Of a DNA stretch of 21,481 nucleotides, positions 6,520 through 14,269 are shown piece after piece; the stretch's first letter is position 1, and the number at the start of each line of letters is the position of its first letter. The notes beneath the pieces were generated by a model, which did no database searches, was not told the DNA's origin, and worked only from the letters and a program-made list of their open reading frames with translations. Origin of the DNA: an uncultured Bacteroidales bacterium. GTDB taxonomy: Bacteria; Bacteroidota; Bacteroidia; Bacteroidales; UBA932. The translations under genes and the position numbers were made by a program. The DNA lies in NCBI GenBank assembly GCA_945983015.1, contig CAMFSN010000015.1:1-21481 (forward strand). Direction: 5' to 3'.

Positions 6520-9178
6520 AGGATTTTCTGTTTTCCTCTAATTTCTCTTTGAGACTAACTGGCTTATAGACTACTTTCTTCATCTGTCTATCGGCCTTAA
6601 AGGCAGTCTTGCTTTTATGAGTTGCCACCTGAGTTGCATTCATACCATCCACAGCCTCGATCTTGAGATGATTCTCGGAAGCCGTAGCACTGGTCTTAAC
6701 TGTAGCGGCAGGAACTTGAGTCTCAGCCCAACCCTTTGTGAGAACGATGTCTGAAACGATTTGGGCACCGCACACATAAGCATAGCCATTTCTGATGTAT
6801 AGAGCATTCAGGTAGTAAGGAGTGTCATTGTATTCGTACTGTCCTATGGTCAGAGTATTGTGGTCATCAGATACACTTACAGGGAAATCAGCATTCTGCT
6901 CCTCAGGACCATAGGAGAGGTATCCATCCTTACCTAGGTATCTATCCTTACCTATGCCTACAGGATAAATTGAATTTTTAGTATTGAAATACAAATAGTG
7001 GGACATTGGATAGAAGCGGGAACTATTGATAGGAAGAACCACGCTGCCATCCGGCTTAATCTCCAGGTAGAACTTAGGGCCGCAATCCCAAAGAATTGAC
7101 TCTACGTCATAGCCGCTATATGTTTCACTTATGAACAGATCGTAGGCTGAATTCTCAGTAAAGTAGGTCTGATTATTGCTTGTAAATTCCGTCTCATAGC
7201 CAAATCCTGTGCAGAGCAGACGATTCTGTCCGACCAGGGCGGCATTAAACTCATCTACTGTCTGCTTGAATTCATCGTAAAGGGCATCCACCTCTTCTCT
7301 GGTCTTGTTTTTATATAGCTTGTAAACTGACTCAGGAAGGACATCAGGATAAGTGTAACCGGCGGAGATGCTGATTTTACGAGATCTCTGACCGAGCTCA
7401 TCAGTGATCAGACCATAATTACCATCTTCATCATAGCCATAACGGCTCTGGATTACAGAAGCTGTGGCGGTCCAGTCTCCGATAAGTTCACTGAAAAGAG
7501 GAGAATCCACCTTTTCCTGAGGGACTTCTTTCTTGGAAGTGCCATCAGCTACCGCACTGCCTCCGGCAACTATCTCATTGGAAGTTTTTTCTGAATTGAA
7601 AGCAAGAACTGCCAAACGGGTGGTAGAGTTAGGAACAGATGAGAAAGAGACATCTAAACCGGCATCACTGTTGATCTGAAGAATTTCTTCAGCAGTGAAG
7701 CTACTTCCCCATCCTGCTATAGCATTATAGCTATTTCCTTTTTTGAGCATAATTTCAAATTCGCTGACATAGTTAGCGACGTATTTGGCGCTTACGGCAT
7801 TCTTGCTCGGGCATTTCACATTGAATACCACATTATATGGGGTAGTCTTGTCCTCAAGAGCAGTCACTACGATCTCCGGAGCAGGTTCAGTCTTTTCCGT
7901 AGTTGTAAAGGTTTCGTGGAAGAAGTGCTGCACAGTACCCTTTTCATTTCCAAAGGCAGTGATGAGCAGATGATACTTTTGATTAGCTTCCAGATAGTAG
8001 TCTTTCTCCAGGATAATCTGCAGAGCATCGGAAGAATAGTTGGCACCTCTCGTAATGTAAGCGAAATAAGATGTCACGTACCACTGGAGATAATCTTCGT
8101 TATTATCCAGGACTTCAAGGTCAAGCTCAAACTCTTCGTCTGGAATGATCAAATAGCAGAACATAGGCACGTTATCGCCAGGAGTGATGGTAATGGTACC
8201 GCTAACTGCCTGAACATCGTACTGAATGTCGAGTTTCGCATCGAAATCCTCTGGCTGAGGAAGAACAATGTTCTTTTTGAAGAAATAACCTGTCCAGTAT
8301 TTGTCCTCATCAGAAGGAGTGTCGACATCGACTGACCAAGGCCTAACGCCACCACCGACTTCTTCCTTTTTATAAGTATCGTAATCAAATAAAGCATTAT
8401 AGTAACCGCTACCCCAACCATATATATCGGAATCATCCCAACTGAACTCTCCTGCCATAACCACGATAGGCTCTCCTGGAGAAAATGGGGTATGAATCAT
8501 AACATCGTCCCCTGTCAAGTCATCTACAACCCTATTCCCATTTTCGTCCAATTCGTAAACGGTGCTATCGTCATACACCAGAGTGGTATCTCCAAGCATA
8601 TGGCGCTGACCATTCTCTAGAAGCATATCGGCATCCAAATAAGAGCGATTGCCAGTCTTGTAAAAAAGATACATAGGAAGTGAAGCTACACTGTAACGGA
8701 TGGCATTGCCTGCATCCTTTACTGACTGAGGGACCATGAAATGGAAGGTGAATCCATCATAGGAACTCTTGACAAGGGTAAAGGTGTCTGTGTAATCCGT
8801 AGTGGTGAAACTTGCAGTCAGCACCTGAGGATAAAACTCAGTCTCAGAAGTCTTGAAAGCGACTACAATCTGCTGTTCTGTCTGAGGAATCAGGTCGCGA
8901 ACCACGATCTTGTTTTTTCCATCTACAAGAGTTCCGGTAGTACCAGTAGCAAAAATCACTACAGGGTCGTCAGAAAGTTCCTCGCCAGCTGCAGAGACAA
9001 GATAAGCATACTCTGTAAGTCCTTTGGTAGTAAGACTTACTTCTGCGGTAAGCAAATCAGCATTGATTTCCCCCAGACTGACTGAAGTTATGGGACCTTG
9101 CTGCTCAGGTTGACAGGACGAAAGCGCTGCCAAAGCACAAAAGCCTCCTAAAATCAGTGCTAGAAATGATTTTCTCAT
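6506..9178 (-). CDS. Large uncharacterised lipoprotein with Fn3-like domains
   Basis: I do not recognise a named family. The start at ATG 9178 gives MRKSFLALIL... with lipobox ALSSC and lipidated Cys22; an 11-codon extension upstream looks non-coding. The mature protein has no membrane segments. Residues about 29-128 and 433-540 resemble fibronectin-III-type beta sandwiches, each preceded or followed by TTT-rich strand ends. The 132-428 region is Asp/Tyr-rich (segments such as EFSWDDSDIYGWG) and of unclear fold. About 560-820, beginning LIGDWTATASV, could be a lipocalin-like beta domain. The tail is Lys-rich. At 890 aa it is the first gene of the operon with the DUF6029 barrel and Omp28 protein, so it probably works with them at the cell surface. 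Whether it binds a ligand or a polymer cannot be judged from sequence. Confidence 0.85.
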   Translation of the reverse strand: MRKSFLALILGGFCALAALSSCQPEQQGPITSVSLGEINADLLTAEVSLTTKGLTEYAYLVSAAGEELSDDPVVIFATGTTGTLVDGKNKIVVRDLIPQTEQQIVVAFKTSETEFYPQVLTASFTTTDYTDTFTLVKSSYDGFTFHFMVPQSVKDAGNAIRYSVASLPMYLFYKTGNRSYLDADMLLENGQRHMLGDTTLVYDDSTVYELDENGNRVVDDLTGDDVMIHTPFSPGEPIVVMAGEFSWDDSDIYGWGSGYYNALFDYDTYKKEEVGGGVRPWSVDVDTPSDEDKYWTGYFFKKNIVLPQPEDFDAKLDIQYDVQAVSGTITITPGDNVPMFCYLIIPDEEFELDLEVLDNNEDYLQWYVTSYFAYITRGANYSSDALQIILEKDYYLEANQKYHLLITAFGNEKGTVQHFFHETFTTTEKTEPAPEIVVTALEDKTTPYNVVFNVKCPSKNAVSAKYVANYVSEFEIMLKKGNSYNAIAGWGSSFTAEEILQINSDAGLDVSFSSVPNSTTRLAVLAFNSEKTSNEIVAGGSAVADGTSKKEVPQEKVDSPLFSELIGDWTATASVIQSRYGYDEDGNYGLITDELGQRSRKISISAGYTYPDVLPESVYKLYKNKTREEVDALYDEFKQTVDEFNAALVGQNRLLCTGFGYETEFTSNNQTYFTENSAYDLFISETYSGYDVESILWDCGPKFYLEIKPDGSVVLPINSSRFYPMSHYLYFNTKNSIYPVGIGKDRYLGKDGYLSYGPEEQNADFPVSVSDDHNTLTIGQYEYNDTPYYLNALYIRNGYAYVCGAQIVSDIVLTKGWAETQVPAATVKTSATASENHLKIEAVDGMNATQVATHKSKTAFKADRQMKKVVYKPVSLKEKLEENRKSYEVR

Positions 9179-9222
9179 AATGAAAAGTTTATAATAATGA
9201 ATACTAAACACTCTAACCGCGG

Positions 9223-9230
9223 CAAAACTA
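9223..9230 (-). promoter_or_regulatory. -7 promoter element for lipoprotein/DUF6029/Omp28 operon
   Basis: On the minus strand this reads TAGTTTTG, an exact match to TAnnTTTG, 44 bp upstream of ATG 9178. No TTTG sits at the ideal 19-21 bp spacing; a TTTG 12 bp upstream (9243-9246) is too close. The call rests on the -7 element and its position. Confidence 0.5.
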
Positions 9231-9252
9231 AATAAAAATTTTCAAAAATTAG

Positions 9253-9260
9253 TATCTTTG
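9253..9260 (+). promoter_or_regulatory. -7 promoter element for tlpA-like/DsbD-alpha operon
   Basis: TATCTTTG matches TAnnTTTG exactly and lies 19 bp before ATG 9280, predicting a leader of only about 12-15 nt. No clear -33 TTTG is present. Its -7 element and that of the divergent operon lie within 38 bp, so the two units may be co-regulated. Confidence 0.6.
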
Positions 9261-9279
9261 CATCGAAAATAACATATAT

Positions 9280-9768
9280 ATGAAAAAAAGCCTTTTATTG
9301 TCGGTATTTGGACTCTTTGCAGTTTTAAATCTTTCTGCTCAAATTCCATCCGTAAAGATACAGGACATCAATTCCAGAGAATTCGACACAAAAGATATGG
9401 TCGATGGGAAAACTCCGGCTGTAATCACCTTCTGGTCAGTTAAATGCAGACCTTGCATAGCAGAGATGAACATCCTTAACGACTGCTTTGAAGACTGGCA
9501 GGAGGAGATGGATTTCAGGGTCATCGCCGTCTCTTGTGACGACAGTCGTTTCAATTCTAAAGCCAAATCCATGATTGGCGGAAATTCCTGGGAAAATTTC
9601 ATACATCTATTCGATATCAACGGGGATTTTAAGAGAGCTATGAATTTCTCTTATGAGCCCCAGGTCTTCGTAATTGACCCTAATGGTAAGATAGTATATT
9701 CCCATAGCGGAGAGAACCCTGGAATAGAGGAAGAAGTCTTCGAAGCCCTAAAAGAAGCCAGTTTATGA
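9280..9768 (+). CDS. TlpA/ResA-like periplasmic thioredoxin
   Basis: Secreted thioredoxin-fold protein of 162 aa. The signal peptide is residues 1-20 (cleavage near LSA/QIP); there is no lipobox and no further membrane segment, so the mature protein should be soluble in the periplasm. The redox site is C56-R-P-C59 in the context FWSVKCRPC, the TlpA/AhpC-TSA pattern. Pro127 (SYEPQVFVID) fits the cis-Pro loop, followed by DPNGKIVY as in other TlpA proteins. An extra Cys70 and Cys86 are present. It overlaps the next gene by 4 bp (ATGA) and is divergent from the Omp28 operon. It likely reduces or exchanges disulfides of envelope proteins, with the downstream DsbD-alpha-like protein as a possible electron partner. 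Confidence 0.9.
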   Translation: MKKSLLLSVFGLFAVLNLSAQIPSVKIQDINSREFDTKDMVDGKTPAVITFWSVKCRPCIAEMNILNDCFEDWQEEMDFRVIAVSCDDSRFNSKAKSMIGGNSWENFIHLFDINGDFKRAMNFSYEPQVFVIDPNGKIVYSHSGENPGIEEEVFEALKEASL

Positions 9769-10193
9769 AAAAAATAATATCTATTATCGCCTGCTGTATT
9801 CTCAGTCTCTCAGCCTTTGCTCAGGATGCTTACGTGGTCTGGAGTCATAAGGTCGAAAAAGTAGAAAAAGACCTTTATAAAGTCATTTTTAGCGCTAAGA
9901 TCAAGGAAGGCTATCACTCTTATTCCATTAAAGATGAGATTTCCGCCACGGAGTTTTTGGATTGCAGCGTAACGGGAGGGAAACTGGAAGGCGAGGTCAT
10001 CGAAACGCTTAAGGCAATTCCATATCCTGACGGAAGCCTTTGCTACGAAGGCGAGATGGAGTATGTACAACTAATCAGGCTAAAGGCTGCTGAAGCTCTT
10101 TACAGCGGGACCATCTATACAGATGCCTGCAAAAAGGGAGAGGGCTGTCACAGTGAATACTATGACTTCGAAATTTCTTTGAAATCTCGATAA
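9765..10193 (+). CDS. Stand-alone DsbD-alpha-like (DsbD N-terminal domain) periplasmic protein
   Basis: A 142-aa secreted protein (signal peptide 1-19, cleavage FAQ/DAY) resembling the immunoglobulin-like N-terminal domain of DsbD (PF11412 type). The opening WSHKV...YKVIFSAKIKEGYHSYS is characteristic of Bacteroidota DsbD N-termini. Near the end, Cys122 and Cys128 have the same six-residue spacing as C103/C109 of E. coli DsbD-alpha, followed by a similar acidic beta strand. The transmembrane and C-terminal thioredoxin domains of full-length DsbD are absent and none is encoded in this window. The start ATG overlaps the tlpA-like stop (ATGA), so the two are probably translationally coupled. Its role would be to pass electrons to partner proteins, with a DsbD/CcdA-type membrane donor encoded elsewhere. 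The last codons contain the tRNA promoter. Confidence 0.8.
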   Translation: MKKIISIIACCILSLSAFAQDAYVVWSHKVEKVEKDLYKVIFSAKIKEGYHSYSIKDEISATEFLDCSVTGGKLEGEVIETLKAIPYPDGSLCYEGEMEYVQLIRLKAAEALYSGTIYTDACKKGEGCHSEYYDFEISLKSR

Positions 10194-10208
10194 AAGAGAG
10201 TATTTTTG
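10178..10208 (+). promoter_or_regulatory. tRNA-Pro promoter (TTTG-N19-TATTTTTG)
   Basis: TTTG at 10178-10181 and TATTTTTG at 10201-10208 are separated by exactly 19 bp, the full Bacteroidota -33/-7 consensus. The -33 box lies within the last codons of the DsbD-alpha-like gene. The -7 element ends 10 bp before the mature tRNA, predicting a very short 5' leader. Confidence 0.82.
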
Positions 10209-10218
10209 CAAGACAAAT

Positions 10219-10291
10219 CGAGATGTAGCGCAGTTGGTAGCGCACTACGTTCGGGACGTAGGGGTCGCGTGTTCAAGTCACGTCATCTCGA
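10219..10291 (+). tRNA. tRNA-Pro(CGG)
   Basis: A complete 73-nt cloverleaf. The acceptor stem is CGAGATG with CATCTCG. The D arm is GCGC/GCGC with loop AGTTGGTA. The anticodon arm is CTACG/CGTAG with loop TTCGGGA, giving anticodon CGG for proline codon CCG. The variable loop is GGGTC, and the T arm is GCGTG/CACGT with loop TTCAAGT (one G-U pair). The discriminator is A. The 3' CCA is not encoded, so it must be added by the nucleotidyltransferase. Confidence 0.97.
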
Positions 10292-10300
10292 CTTAATAAA

Positions 10301-10324
10301 AAGGGTGAGCATTGCTCACCCCTT
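10301..10324. terminator. Shared terminator of tRNA-Pro and convergent GH3/PUL operon
   Basis: GGGTGAGC (10303-10310) pairs with GCTCACCC (10314-10321) around an ATT loop. The minus strand continues into TTTTTATT, a good U-tract for the PUL operon, whose last stop is just upstream at 10331. The plus strand gives only CTTATTGT, a weaker tract behind the tRNA. Confidence 0.82.
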
Positions 10325-10330
10325 ATTGTA

Positions 10331-12622
10331 TTAAATCAGTTCGAATTCTGCACTGTTAGATGTGGTGGAATCCCCTCCTATATAGACTTTGAACTTGCCG
10401 GCCTCTGCTCCGTACTCCATTTGCTGGTTCCAGAACTCCAAGGCATCTATGCCAATTTCAAATTCCACAGTCTTGCTCTCCCCTGGCTCGAGGCTGACTT
10501 TCTCAAAGCCCTTAAGTTCCCTTACTGGTCTGGAAACACTGGCCTTCACATCCTGGACATACATCTGAACGACTTCCTTTCCGGCACGTTTTCCAGTATT
10601 CTTCACACTCACGCTCGCCTTGATAGTTCCTTCTGGGCTCATAGTGGCAGAAGACAGACTGATAGGAGAATACTCGAACTCCGTGTAACTCAGTCCATAT
10701 CCGAAAGGATATACAGGGTCGTTATCCACATCCAGGTAGTTAGACCTGAACTTCACAAACCACTTGTCAGTTCCATCCGGCCCGCCCAAAGGTCTTCCGG
10801 TATTCTTATGTGCATAATAGATAGGAATCTGTCCCACATTCTTAGGGAAAGTCATCGCCAATTTTCCTGAAGGGTTCACGTCTCCAAAGAGTACGTCTGC
10901 GATGGAATAAGCTGCCTCACTGCCACCAAACCACACATTCAGGATGGCAGGCACATTCTCCGACTCCCACTCTATGGTCAGTGGTCTGCCGTCGAAAAGC
11001 ACCAGGACCAAAGGTTTTCCGAGTTTCAGAAGCTCCCTCAGCAAGTTCTGCTGCACATCCGGTATGCCAATCTCACTTCTGCTGGAACTCTCCCCTGACA
11101 TCTCGGAAGACTCTCCTAGGGCTGCCACGATGACATCGGCCTTGCGAGCCACTCTGAGAGCCTCTGAAAGCAATTGCTTATCTGTCCTGTCATCTCTGCC
11201 AAGTTCCCTTCCGAACATTGTGGAACGCAACTCGAGCTCGCGGTCTGCACAGAGATTGCTACCCTTGGCATAAAGGACTTTCACGTCCTTTCCAGCGACT
11301 TCCTTGATTCCATCCACGAGGGTGGTGCACTCAGAGTGACGTGCAGCTACGCTCCAGGTTCCGGCCATATTCTCAGCGGTATTGGCCAATGGTCCTATGA
11401 CGGCGATGCTGCCCTGCCTCTTCAGCGGCAACACGTTCTCATTCTTTAGCAGCACGTAGGAATCGGCGGAAATCCTGCGGGCGGCTGCCCTGAATTCCTC
11501 ACAGCGAAGAATCCTGGCGGCCTCATCTTCGCGGCAGAATTTGTATGGATCCTCGAAAAGGCCCAATTTGTACTTGGCCTCGAGTATTCTGCGGCAAGCC
11601 TGGTCGAGTTCCTGCATAGAGAGCTCCCCTGCCTCTATTCCGGCTTTGGTCTGGGAGAGCAAGGCCTCGGATACCATATCCATATCTACTCCAGCCTTGA
11701 GAGCTTTCACTCCCACCTCGTGGAAATCGCCCACTCCGTGAGCTATGCACTCATAGATTCCGGTATAGTCAGTTACCACGAAGCCATCCCAGCCCCACTG
11801 CTCGCGAAGAACGTCAGTAAGCAGCCATCTGTTAACTGTTGCAGGCACATCGTCCACGACATTGAAAGAAGCCATAAAACTGCCGGCTCCTGCATCAGCC
11901 GCTGCCTTGTAGCCAGTCATATATTCGTTGAACATACGCTGGCGGGACATATCTACGGTGTTGTAGTCCCTTCCTGCTTCTGCTCCTCCATAGAGGGCGA
12001 AGTGCTTGACGCAGGCCATAATCTGCTGATCAGTCTGGAACTGAGCCCCGGGTCTGCCCTGATACCCATAAACCATCGCTTCAGCTATGCGGGCATTTAG
12101 ATATGGGTCTTCACCGTTACCCTCACTGACGCGGCCCCAACGAGGGTCTTTGCCCAGATCCACCATAGGGCTGAAAGTCCAGGCTATGCCATCAGCCGAA
12201 GCTTCGGCGGCAGCTATAGCGGCAGATTCCTCCACGGCTGCCATATCGAATGAACAGGCAAGTCCCAGAGGAATAGGGAACACGGTCTCATAACCGTGAA
12301 TTACATCCATACCGAAAAGAAGCGGAATGCCCAGACGGGATTGCTCCACAGCTATCTTCTGATACTTGCGGATCTCGGCGGCACCTTTTACATTGAAAAG
12401 TCCTCCCACTTCTCCATTAGCGATTCTTTCATCCACTGCAACGCTCTTACCCTCTCCGGTGACTATGTTTCCGGCGACAGGCAGGTTCAGCTGACCTATT
12501 TTCTCTTCGACAGTCATCTTCGACATAAGCTCATCTATGAAACTGTCCATAGGGTTTTGCTCCTTGGGAGAGCATCCTGCACATAGAAGTGCCAGGAGTG
12601 AAAGGTAATAAAATCGTTTCAT
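10331..12622 (-). CDS. GH3 beta-glucosidase lipoprotein (BglX-like)
   Basis: Glycoside hydrolase family 3 exo-beta-glucosidase releasing glucose from the non-reducing ends of beta-gluco-oligosaccharides. MKRFYYLSLL... with lipobox LCAGC (Cys17) predicts a lipoprotein, probably facing the periplasm. Domain order: TIM barrel about 25-385 with KHF at 206-208 and nucleophile Asp285 in FVVTDYTG; alpha/beta sandwich about 395-600 with acid/base candidate Glu511 in SGESSSRS; C-terminal Fn3-like domain about 645-763. The 763-aa length is normal for BglX. It starts 1 bp after the GH144-like gene, so they are coupled. Given that neighbour, the likely substrates are sophorose and longer beta-1,2-gluco-oligosaccharides. 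A GH3 of this specificity is known from a Bacteroides thetaiotaomicron beta-1,2-glucan locus (BT_3567, from memory). Specificity here is inferred from context. Confidence 0.93.
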   Translation of the reverse strand: MKRFYYLSLLALLCAGCSPKEQNPMDSFIDELMSKMTVEEKIGQLNLPVAGNIVTGEGKSVAVDERIANGEVGGLFNVKGAAEIRKYQKIAVEQSRLGIPLLFGMDVIHGYETVFPIPLGLACSFDMAAVEESAAIAAAEASADGIAWTFSPMVDLGKDPRWGRVSEGNGEDPYLNARIAEAMVYGYQGRPGAQFQTDQQIMACVKHFALYGGAEAGRDYNTVDMSRQRMFNEYMTGYKAAADAGAGSFMASFNVVDDVPATVNRWLLTDVLREQWGWDGFVVTDYTGIYECIAHGVGDFHEVGVKALKAGVDMDMVSEALLSQTKAGIEAGELSMQELDQACRRILEAKYKLGLFEDPYKFCREDEAARILRCEEFRAAARRISADSYVLLKNENVLPLKRQGSIAVIGPLANTAENMAGTWSVAARHSECTTLVDGIKEVAGKDVKVLYAKGSNLCADRELELRSTMFGRELGRDDRTDKQLLSEALRVARKADVIVAALGESSEMSGESSSRSEIGIPDVQQNLLRELLKLGKPLVLVLFDGRPLTIEWESENVPAILNVWFGGSEAAYSIADVLFGDVNPSGKLAMTFPKNVGQIPIYYAHKNTGRPLGGPDGTDKWFVKFRSNYLDVDNDPVYPFGYGLSYTEFEYSPISLSSATMSPEGTIKASVSVKNTGKRAGKEVVQMYVQDVKASVSRPVRELKGFEKVSLEPGESKTVEFEIGIDALEFWNQQMEYGAEAGKFKVYIGGDSTTSNSAEFELI

Positions 12623-12623
12623 A

Positions 12624-14222
12624 TCAATAATTAAATCCTAATTTGTCCAATCCGGCCCTGACCTCCTCGTTCTTCATAAAGGAATCCCATACTATGCCGC
12701 TTCTGTAGTTTTCCATCATTACCACTATAGGCCCCTGGTCTATGGCGATATAGGAATTCGCAAACCATTGCTCCTTAAGGGAAAAGGCATCCTTCAGACC
12801 ATATTCCCCCCAAAGCCTGTCCCCAAGGACATAGTAAAAATACTCCATCGCTCCCCTAGCCTCTTCTGGCAGATAAGGGAAAGAGCCCAAGGCAGCGGTA
12901 GGGGCCACTGTTCCGGTATCGTTCGATGGAGAAGAGGCAGTATAGCCCTTGTAATAATCTGAAGCCGTAAGCCCCCAGCATACGGAACTGTAACCATAAT
13001 TCTTTTTAGAATTGGCACAATAATCATAATTTGCCCGGGCGTGAGAGCAATTCTGCTCCCAGTAATCGCCATATTGGTCGCTCAGATTTCTAGGGTCGAG
13101 ACCCATAAAGGAATAATGGGCGAAAAACATAGGCGACTTGGGATTGAAAGACATACTGCCGTTCCTGGCCCATCCCTGCTCGTAAACTTCTTTATCTATA
13201 GGGTGTGTAGGTGATGCCGCTGCCAGCACATAGGCCAAAAGAGCCTCGTTCCAGCCGCTTATAGGCAAATTCATCTTCCACCCGTAATTTTCAGACCAAT
13301 GCCAATACAGCTTCTTCTCTCCATCCTTCTGGAACCAGGTCCATTCCACCTCTTCCCAAAGCTGCTGTGCTATATCGCGAAACTCCTTTTCATCTTCGGA
13401 GTTCCCGTCAAAATACTCCTTTGCTGCGAGAATGCCTTCGATAAGAAATGCCGTCTCCACCAGGTCCGCCCCATCGTCATAAGTGCTGAAGGCTATGGTT
13501 TCTCCACTTTCTCCATTAAGCCAATGCGGCCAGGCTCCGTGATATCTTCTAGCCTTTTCTGCGAGAAAGCGACTCATCTGCAGCACCCTTGCCGCTCCCT
13601 CTTCCCTGCTTATCCATCCTCTGTGAACCCCCACTATTACGCTCATAAAGCCAAAGCCGGAGCCTCCGGTAGTGACAGTGTTCCCAGAGCCAAGCCTTTC
13701 TCTGGCAAGGGCGCTTACCGGATGGCCATAGTCCCAAAAATAAGAGAAAGCCGCCTTCTGTACCTTTTCGAATAGGTCTTCGTCAGAAAGACGCTCTAAT
13801 TTGTCCGAAGGATCGTAGGAGCTGATAAAGGAGAACTTGAAATTCTCACTAAGATCGAATCCGAAGTTCTTTCCCGCATAAAAGTTCAGGCTTATTTTCT
13901 TAAAATACGGAAGATCAGAGTTGGTCTTCAGTATCAGATCTTTTCCGTCCGCATACATATCGAATACGGACAGATTCACTCCATTACAAGTAAGTTGATT
14001 CTCATCGAAACGAGACAAATCCACGTTTTTCGAGAAAGTGAAAATCAACTCCAGCTGAGGCCCTAGTCCATAAGGACAGGAATTAAGAGCGATAGCCTTC
14101 CCATTCACACTAAGGGACAGCAGCTCTGCACTTGGAAGTACAGCTGTGGCATTTTCCTCTTCTTTCTGCTTACAAGAAAGAATCAATATGGCAAAGGCCG
14201 CGAGTAATAGAGTCTTTTTCAT
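12624..14222 (-). CDS. GH144-like beta-1,2-glucanase lipoprotein (second copy)
   Basis: Lipoprotein (lipobox LILSC, Cys17) with an Ig-like N-terminal domain (about 33-135) and an (alpha/alpha)6-barrel of the 'putative glucoamylase' PF10091 type, classified as GH144 (about 145-532). Landmarks: TTGGSGFG (185-191), HGAWPHW, acidic cluster YDDGADLVET (248-257), LYWHWSENYGWKMN (305-318), GWNE326, HYSFMGLDP and AIDQGPIVVMMENYRSG. The YDDGAD aspartates and Glu326 are the best catalytic-site candidates by comparison with the other copy at 19694-21283. GH144 enzymes cut beta-1,2-glucan, either internally or by releasing sophorose. Compared with the first copy it lacks about 15 residues before the FFAHYS motif, which could alter the substrate cleft. 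ATG 14222 directly follows a terminator-like hairpin. It precedes the GH3 gene by 1 bp. Confidence 0.87.
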   Translation of the reverse strand: MKKTLLLAAFAILILSCKQKEEENATAVLPSAELLSLSVNGKAIALNSCPYGLGPQLELIFTFSKNVDLSRFDENQLTCNGVNLSVFDMYADGKDLILKTNSDLPYFKKISLNFYAGKNFGFDLSENFKFSFISSYDPSDKLERLSDEDLFEKVQKAAFSYFWDYGHPVSALARERLGSGNTVTTGGSGFGFMSVIVGVHRGWISREEGAARVLQMSRFLAEKARRYHGAWPHWLNGESGETIAFSTYDDGADLVETAFLIEGILAAKEYFDGNSEDEKEFRDIAQQLWEEVEWTWFQKDGEKKLYWHWSENYGWKMNLPISGWNEALLAYVLAAASPTHPIDKEVYEQGWARNGSMSFNPKSPMFFAHYSFMGLDPRNLSDQYGDYWEQNCSHARANYDYCANSKKNYGYSSVCWGLTASDYYKGYTASSPSNDTGTVAPTAALGSFPYLPEEARGAMEYFYYVLGDRLWGEYGLKDAFSLKEQWFANSYIAIDQGPIVVMMENYRSGIVWDSFMKNEEVRAGLDKLGFNY

Positions 14223-14255
14223 AAAAAAAGAGGGGCTCGGCCCTTCCGAGCCCCT
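14223..14255 (-). terminator. Strong intra-operon hairpin with U-tract abutting the GH144 start codon
   Basis: AGGGGCTCGG (14231-14240) pairs perfectly with CCGAGCCCCT (14246-14255) over a 5-nt loop. On the minus strand it is followed by CTTTTTTT and immediately by ATG 14222. It lies 14 bp past the stop of the LamG lipoprotein gene. It probably lowers or conditions transcription of the distal GH144-GH3 pair and leaves only 8 unpaired bases in front of the start codon. Confidence 0.88.
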
Positions 14256-14269
14256 AGAGTTAAGAATAA

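Noticed and set aside
11720..12100. 126-codon plus-strand frame inside the GH3 gene
   Set aside because: Shadow of the catalytic TIM-barrel coding sequence; no promoter or domain evidence.
13299..13775. 158-codon plus-strand frame inside the second GH144-like gene
   Set aside because: Antisense to conserved GH144 motifs and without any recognisable protein feature.
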